Source: Haliscomenobacter hydrossis DSM 1100 (GTDB lineage Bacteria > Bacteroidota > Bacteroidia > Chitinophagales > Saprospiraceae). Taken from it: 64,000 nucleotides of DNA. Location: the NCBI RefSeq assembly GCF_000212735.1, contig NC_015510.1, forward strand, positions 2,692,315 to 2,756,314, written 5' to 3'. The notes beneath the pieces were generated by a model, which worked only from the letters and a program-made list of their open reading frames with translations, did not search any database and was not told the origin of the DNA. A program made the translations under genes and the position numbers. Each line of letters starts with the position of its first letter. Position 1 is the first letter of the stretch. Shown here one piece after another: positions 30,501-39,500 of this stretch.

Positions 30501-33500
30501 CGGTTTTCGTCAATGTAGTCTTGTGGCTTGGTCGAGCTTGGATCGTAAGCATCGATCTTTCCGTTTCCGTTGGCATCCACAAACCGTGGTAAGCGCATGA
30601 ATGAAGCTTCACAATCGCCAATTGGGCGGCGTATTTTCCTCCAGATCAGGGCACCACAGTTGTCGCTACTTCCTTCATCAACATCAGCAGCCGATACTTT
30701 GGCTGTACCTGCGTTATCACGGGTAATCACCAACTTGTCGTCACAAACCATCACTGGTGCAATTCTATCGGCAATACGGATGGGCACCAAAATGGTGGTT
30801 GAACCATAACATACGTTGGCAACCGTTACCTGGATGAAGTAAGCTCGGGAGCTGTCCTTCAACATTGGCAATCCAGTAACCGAGTAACCTTTTTCACTGT
30901 CACCGATAACCTTTACACCTAGCGGAGTTTTCATTTCGTACGCTCCAGTAGGCAATTTATCCAAGTCAAAGATTGGTTTGCGCTCGAGTACCACGATATT
31001 GAAGCTCCACTTGCTGGCTTCTTCCACGATGAAGTGGTCTTTGGTAAAGAGGAAGCTGGCTTCGCAATTCATAGGCCCAGTAGAGAACTCAATGACGTCC
31101 CCGGCATCGTAACCTTTAGCCAAATTATCCTTAGTAGGGCTGGCCTTAGGCGCGTCGGCATAACCTGTACCGATGTACTTGTCGTGGTCGATGTCCTTCA
31201 CTTTCACTACAGGGGCAGAGGCATCACCTACGATGATGAGCTGATCCCAACTGTAGATGTGGTTGTTCCAGGTCACTCCGTTGTAACAATCACCATTGGC
31301 AATCAGGTAGTCTGGGTAAGCATTTCCTGTACCATAACACCAGTCGATGATCGACCAACGTCTGATGATCTTGCGGCCACAATCTCCAGTATTGAACACA
31401 CTTTGATCGGTATAATTCACCGCAAATCCACAGTAGTCTTTGCCCGTCAAGTAGACCCTCTGACCTGCTCCATTGTAGAAGTAGGGTACTGACTCATACA
31501 GTTCGTACTTCTTGCTTACTAAATCAATGGGCTTGAGCGCTATGTCGCCTGCTGCGAGATTGGCTGGAACCTCTACCTTACATACGGGTAGTACAATGGT
31601 TGGTCGCTTGAAGTAGATGTACTGTGTGCAATGACCCACGTTGCCAAATTCATCTCTAAAGTAGAAGGTTCTGGCAATTTGTGCGTAGTAGTAATTGTTG
31701 GCTGCCTGATCCGCACAATCTGCAAATACAGTCAGCACATCACTTACTTTGTCCAGTACCGGATTGCCACAGTTATCAGTAGCCGTGGCCAGACCCGTAT
31801 AGTAGGCATAGTCCGCATCGGTCCAGGAACGCTTCACATTCATGATGCTGTCTACATCTGTACATACAAAGGTGTACGTTCCACCAGGAAGTTTCTTGTA
31901 GGTATTGACTGGACAGGTAACCACGGGCATGCTCTTGTCTTCGAAATTCAGCTTGCCCCACAATGGGTTACAATGGTTGGCCACACTCTTCACTTCGTAG
32001 ATCAATTCACGACCCAACCATGGAGTGGCATCAAATGGCGTGCGCCATGCTGAAGACCAAATGGTCCGTTCGGTTTTTTTGTCGATGATGATCACGCGGT
32101 AGTAACTGCCTTCTGGATACTTGTCAAAACCACATGCGTCGTCATGGTTTGGCACCAACAAGTCGGCAGTAACCAGCGCTTCGCAGTTTTCGTCCAAACG
32201 GATGTTGACGTCTCTTACGCCACTGTTCCACTTGGTTTTGATCCAGCATTCGTCATTCTGAATGGTTTTGTCGTTTTGATCCAGGTACTTGTCGCGTCCG
32301 GTTACGTTTGGCGCGGAGAATGGTGCATTGTAAGTACCATTAAAACCACGATCGGCAACCATTCCTTCGAAAGCGATGCCATCGCCTCCATCAGGATAGT
32401 TCAATCCAGCCATGTTCATTGGATCGTCGATCTCGTCGGTCAAATCGCTGACAACAATCGTTTTGCCAAAACGTGGGCTCTTCACGAAATAGTCGGTCAA
32501 TGGACGCTTGGCACCGGTGGCTTTGTTGAAACCAATGGCACGAGCCGTTACACTACCTTGAGAAGACCAAGGATACTTATCCGTTTTGGTAGGATCGATT
32601 TCAAATTCAACCCTTACACAAACAATTGAATCCCCGGGAAGGTAGAAACTGCTGTTCTCTTGCAGTGGCAACAACAAACGGGTATCGGTATTCCCATCGT
32701 AAGCCGGGTTCACTTTCAAAGCGGCAATGGCGCTACTCATCGATTTTTTCACTTTTACTCCAGCTGGGGAAGTGACGTAGGAACTGTCGATGATGCTCAC
32801 TTTTGGCTTGGTAGCAGTAAACAGGGCGTTGCCATACGCATCTTTCAGGTTGAGGAAAGACTGCAAACTATCGAGTGGCACTTCTTGTGGGTTTTTAAAA
32901 CACAAGTGCATGATCACGTTGAAGTTGCCGCAAATCTGACTGGTAGGATAATTCACCCCTACGATGTCCAGGTTGGCTTCGATGTTTGGTTCGTCTACCC
33001 AACCAAAGTCGATGGTTTGGTTGTACAAACTATCCGGGAATGGATGGCCAGTTGGGTGCATGGCGTTCATGGCCGTTGCATCAGCTGCATCGCTGTTTCC
33101 TGCTTCGTTTTTGGGTTGTGGAGTAACACACACTTCCGGTTCGCGAACATTGCCATCGTTGATGCGGATGAGTGCACCGGGCATGGCATCACTGTCATTC
33201 TGGTCATTTACACCTGGATTATCCTTCAGCGTCAAAACGCGGTGACGTGGCCAGGCGTTGACAAAGCTGGCGCTGTCCCCTTGCAGGTACTTGAGCGGAA
33301 TCAGGTAGTAGGTTCCAGGAATCAAACCCTGGAAAGAATAACGGCCTTGCGCATTGGTTCTTACAATTTGTCCAGGCGTATCATTGCCTGCAGGTGGCAT
33401 GGTTGGTGTCAGGTGTGGTGCAATCGACAGGTTGTACAACACGTCGGTCACTGAACCAGCAGAACCCATGGTGCTTTGGTACCCTACGGTATCAAATTTG

Positions 33501-36500
33501 CCAGTAGTTTCTTCCAAGCCACCCCATACCAGAACCAACTGGAGGGTATCTACATAGTCGTTTTCGTTTTGGTCACCTTTCACATCGTGGTCGAACCAGG
33601 CCAGGTTGCCCACTTTGGCAACGGGCACGGAATAGTCTTCCACTTCACCACGTGGATACGCCAGGGCAGTATTCACATAAGGTGAGGTTGTGGTGTGGTA
33701 AGCATTATTGTCGGGGCCAACATTGGCTTCCCAGCTCAGGCGGTAGCGCATGAAAGCAGTTCCGTCGCGGTAAACCGCATCCAGCGGTACGCGGAAGGCA
33801 AAAACCTGCATTTGGTTCACCCCACCTGGCATCAATGGATTGTTGTTGGCAGCGATGTTGGCAAGCGTAGCCTGGCTAGCACCTACGGCAGTAAAGGTCA
33901 GCAAGTCGGAAGCATCGTTGAGGTCGCCATCGCCATTGAAGTCGATGAAGGCGCGCAGGTATGCATCTTTGTTGACGTAACCAGTAGCGCTTGGATTGCC
34001 AGCATTGGCGGCAGTATCCTGAGCAGTGTAGGTTACTTTGATGTAAGCCAGTTCTCCAGGAATCATTGGGCTCAAGAGGCGTACACCTGATTCATCATCG
34101 GTAGTGAGGCCTTTTTTGAATTTGCCTTGAGCATCGTCGTCGCCGCCGTTTTTGCTGCCTGCATCTGCGTCTGGCTGGCCATTCAACTCACCGTCGACCC
34201 CTTCACCCAGGTACAATTTGGGCTGGATGGCGTGGCGTGGGCCAAATTTGTTGGCAAACAGGGCAGAAACAGAGTCGCGCAGGGTCAGGTAGCTGGTTCC
34301 AGCAACGGGTAAATCGCCGTAGTCGAAGCCAACGTAACCAAAGTCACGGGTTTCATCGTATTGGCCATCGGGGAAACCGTTGATGGTCGTTTGGTCATTG
34401 ATGCCGTTGGGATGTGCTTCAGTCGTACACATGGCCATCGGGTCCATGATCGCAAAGGTATCGCGGGTAATGCGGTCATCGATCAACAAGTCGTCACCAT
34501 TGCTATTGTTTTTCACACAAGCATCATCGGATGGATCAGGATTGTTGAAAGTAGCGGTCATACCTGCTGGATCGGACACGATCAGGCGGTAGGTTGGTTT
34601 AGCCACTCCGGATGGATCCAGGTTGCCAATCAAGCCACAGAAATAGTAGCGACCGTTTACATCGGTAGTATCGTGATAGATGTACTCCAGGTCGTTGGTA
34701 CCAAAGATACCGTCAGGTCCAGCGTACTCCAACTTGATCGGCACATTTGCAATCACGGGTTCGTTGATGTCTTGGATGCCATCGTAGTCGCGGTCTTCCC
34801 AGACCAGGTTGCCCACTTTGGACAATGGCATGTAGTAGTCTTCAACTTCACCACAAGGAATACGTCCGTTTGGATAGTTGAGTTCAGCAGCCAGGATACC
34901 ATCGGGTCCGAGGCGCGGGTTTTCACTCAAGCGGAAACGTGCAAACATATCGCCTTCGAAGTACTTCGCATCTGCTGGCACTTTGAAACAAACAATCACT
35001 TTGCCAGCACCTTGGGTCATGTACACTTTCTCCAGCTCAAGTGCTCCGGTATTGGCTTCGATTGGTGCAGCGGTGCCGTTTAGTTTGGTCCAGGCGAGTT
35101 TTTCACCTGCGTCCAAAACTCCGTTGCCGTTGTAATCGATCCAGGCATTCAAGTAGCCATCGGGGCCGTTGAAGTTGTCTGGAAGTGCGTATTTGATTTC
35201 GATACAAGCCTCATAGCCGGGGATCAGCGGAGTCATGAACCGGATGCCGTCGCCGTCATCGGTGCCCATACCTTGTTTCCAGCTGTTTGGATCGGTGTCC
35301 GTTGCGTCATCACCCTGGTCGTTGCCGTAGGCTTTTGAGCCTGCTTCGTCGTCAGGATTTCCATCCAACTCAGCGTCAACGCCCATTCCCAAGAAAAATT
35401 CAGGTTTCACAATGTGTCGGGGGCCGTTTTCGGCAATCGTAGTATTGTAGGCTACCCCAGGGCGATCGGTCTCTTGTGGCAAGTCACCAAAATCGAGCGG
35501 AGTGAACCCAAAGTCAAAACGCTGATCGGTTTGATCATCGGGGAAAGTTCCCACTTTATTGACATCCAATAGGTTGGAAAGGTCTTGATCACCAATACCT
35601 TCTTCTCCCTCAGCAAGCTCACAAATGGCTTCCTGATCCGCGATGGTAAAAGGTCCACTGTGTGAAAGGGTGCGTTGAGTGGTCAAATTGCGGGCAGTCT
35701 CCAGTCCATCGCTGTCTTTGTCCTCATCTTGTGCGTTGGTGACGAGGTTTGGACGGGTTGGCGTCAGGTCTTTTGGTCCCAAAACTACCACATCGTAAGT
35801 ACCTTCGATCAAACCACAGAAGTAGTAGAAGCCAGGCTTGGTGCTCGCATCCGTATAAGTATAATTGCTAGTGGTATCGTAATAAATGCGGTCGTCGCCA
35901 ACAGCAGTCAGTGGGAAACTGGCGTTGCTCAGGGAGGTTTCAACCGTGCCATTGGCACCAGCGTATACTAAGGCAACGACTACATTGTTGATGCCGAGGT
36001 CTTCTTCCAGGTCATCTTGCTGGCCATTCCAGTTGCGGTCTTCCCATACGAGGTTACCCACTTTGGCCAGTTTCACCATGTAATCTTCCACTTCCCCTTG
36101 AGGAACGATGGTTGTTTCGTCGAATTTCGCAGGGCCATCGGCAGTAAGGCCTCCGGTTGGGCTCAAACGAACCCGTACAAAGGCAGTTCCGTCGTTGAAT
36201 ACTGCATTGAAGGGCACTTTGAAGCAAAGGTTCACCACTTGATTGGTACCAGCGGCCAATGTGCCTCCACCAACAAAGCTGACTTGCTCTCCTGCTTCGA
36301 GTTGGCCATTGCCGTTGAAGTCGATCCAGGCTTGCAGTACTGCGCCACCTACTGGAGCAGTATAGGTTACTTCGATACAGGCATCAAAACCGGGTACTAA
36401 TGGCGTAATGAAACGAATGCCGTCTTCATCATCGTCACATTCTTCAGCTTCGTTGAAGGCAGAGTCGGTACCATCGTCACCATTACCCTGGTCTCCATCT

Positions 36501-39500
36501 TTTCCATCGAATACACCCGCGTCGTCGTCGGGAGCACCATCGCGTTCAGCGTCGGCACATTTACCCAGGCGCAGCACATCGTTCAGTACGTGAACGGGGC
36601 CATTTTCGGCCATGGTCGTGTTGAAGTCTTCGCCTTGTGGTTTTTCAGGTAAATCGCCATAATCCAGACCAGCAAAGCCAAAGTCGTGGGTTTGATCAGT
36701 TTGGTTATCAGGGAAAGTACCTACTACGTTAGGCGTATCCTCTAAACCATTCTCACCAGTAGGCAAGTTGGTTACATCCACAATCGTCAAGGTCTCCATC
36801 ACCATGGTCAGATCCATTCCGGTGATGCTGCCGTCGCTGTCGATTACATTCACCGTGTTGCCAGCAACATTGGCGCGGGTTGGCGTCATGTCTTCCGGTG
36901 TCGGTACGATGATTTTGTAGTTGCCGGGGATCAAACCACAAACATAGTATTCACCATTGGCGTCGGTAGTGGTCAAGAAGGAGCGGTTGTCGCCAGTACT
37001 TGCGATGCTGCCATCTTCACCAGCCCATTGTACTGTTACTTCACGGCCAGGGATGCCGGGCTCACCGGTGTCCTGACGACCGTTGAAGTTGGTGTCATTC
37101 CAAACCAGGTTGCCAATTTTGCCCAGTGGCAATTTGTAATCTTCAATTTCACCGAAAGGAATGGGTGCTACTTGGAAATTGGGGGACAAGCCACCGTTAG
37201 CGCTCAAGCGGAAACGCACCATGGCGTTACCAGCGGCAAAGGTAGCATTGGCAGGAACCTGGAAGCAGAAGCGCTGTGTGCTCATGCCCCCGATGGGGAT
37301 AGCACCACCACCAGTCAGGAAGTTTACGGCTTCACCAGGGCTAAAGGTACCACTGCCATCCCAGTCTACCCACATTTGTAGTACGGCTGCACTACCCGTA
37401 TTGTTCATGGCCGTAACCTCGATACAAGCTTCATATCCAGGAACCATTGGCGTGAGGAAACGGATGCCGTCTTCGTCGTCACCATTGGTGCAAGTACCAA
37501 ATACGACTGGGCCTACATTGCCGTCGTCGCCAGCTCCCATTGAGCCTGCCATTGGGTCGGGGTTGCCTGTAAGATCGGCATCCACACAAGTACCCAATTT
37601 CAAATCTTCAGAAATGATGTGCTTGGGTGCGTTTGGATCAACCGTTACGTAAGTATTGGGCAAATCGCCATAATCAAAGCCGGCGATTTGTACCATGTAG
37701 TCTTCCACTTCCCCACTTTGAGCAGGGCCATTGGGCGACATGGGTTCATCGGCATCAGCCAAGCGCATGCGCAAACCAAGATCCTGTCCCAATACTGCGG
37801 ATAGCGGCACTGGAATTGGTACGTTAACTGTAGTTGCCCCATCAGGAACGTTTACAAAGAACATTTCACCAGCGCCAAAGTCGCCATTCTTATTAAAGTC
37901 GATGTATACTGTCAATTTAGCATCCTGTTCGGTCATGTTCATCACGGGCACCACCAAGGTAGTCGTTTGAGTCACGATGAACAGTGGCAGGTTGTTTACA
38001 TCCAGGCCATTTTCGTCATTTGCGCTGCCAGCAGGGATGGAATTGTTGTCGTCACCACCAGCAGTTTTGCCAGCATCTACCGAAGGTTGGCCCTCCAGTT
38101 CATCATCTACGGATGCACCAATTTTCAGGATTACCTCATCACCGGCTGCATTGGTCGTCAGTTTATGCCGTGGACCATTGTCACTGGTTAAAGTGCGATG
38201 GTCGGCGGGAATGCCCGGTGTGGCAGGGTTGCCAGAAGTATTGGCCAGAGCATCGTTCAAATCGCCATAGTCGAAGGCCATTACCGTAGCCACGTAATCT
38301 TCTACTTCACCATCAGGCAGTGGGCCGTCTGGAGACATTACCGTATTAAAAGTAGGATCGGTACTGATCCGGAAACGAATCCCAATCGGGCGATTCAGTA
38401 CCGCTCCAGGAGGAGGAGTAACGTCGTTCAGGGTTACACTCGTTGCCGCATCTGCTACAGTAACCGAGTACATTTCGTTGGCATCATTGAAATCACCATC
38501 ACTGTTCCAGTCAAAGAAACCCACCAGTTTAGCTGGGTTTCCGGTCATGTTCATCACTGGAATCACCAGGTCTTCAGCCTGGTTGCGGATAAACATGGGT
38601 AAAGTCACGCCGTTTTCGTCGTCACCAGCGTCGTAATCGCCAGGGCCGTCCGCTTCGGTGTCGTCACCGGTAGCAGTAGCATTGGGATTGCCATTGCTGT
38701 CGTAGTCTACACTAGTGCCTAGTTTCAAAACAGAACCTAAGCGATGAGAGGGGCCGTTATCGGCAACGGTAGTATGGTAAGGTGCAGGTAAGTCGCCATA
38801 ATCGACTGGAATAAAACCAAAGTCGAAGGTGTGGTCATTTTGTCCATAATCCGCCGTATTTGCAGTGATTTCAGCAATGCCGGCGTTTAAGCTGGCGTCG
38901 TTGTCACTGAAATTGGGCAAACCAGCTCCACCAACATTAGAGGCGGTCAGCAACATCCGTTGCAGTGGTGTACCATTGACTCCCCCGTTGTTGTACTGAG
39001 TACCGGGGATACGAATGGTATAGGTTGCATTGGGTCGCAAACCATCCTCGCCTGCTAAATTGACATTACCATCGTTGAAATAGTAGTTGCCATTGGCATT
39101 GGTGGTCGTTTGAGCCACCATAACGTTGCCGAAAAAGAGCTGCACGGTCACTCCCTGGATGCCTCTTTCGTCACCATCCTGAACGCCGTCGCCGTCTTTA
39201 TCGGCCCAGACGAGGTTACCAATTTCCAGAGGAGCTACGGCACCACTCAATTCCACGTCACCCAGGCCATTGGCTTTGCTTGGAGTTGCATCGTCATCGA
39301 TGCCTGGATCCGTGGTGAAGCGGTCGTCGGTTACCTCGTAAGCCGAGCCAGGTACTTGTGCTCCAGTGGTGTTGTTGAGGCGGATAGTACCTCCAGAACG
39401 AATCCGAATGGGGTCAAGCCAAACGGCAATCGCATCTCCACCACCCGGCAATACGGCCAAGGGACCTTGAACCGATTCGCTGTGGATCAGGTTGTCGTTG

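Noticed and set aside
31776-33454. Plus-strand frames (up to 264 codons) inside giant 2
   Set aside because: Antisense shadows of a continuous 4,624-codon gene with recognisable domains throughout.
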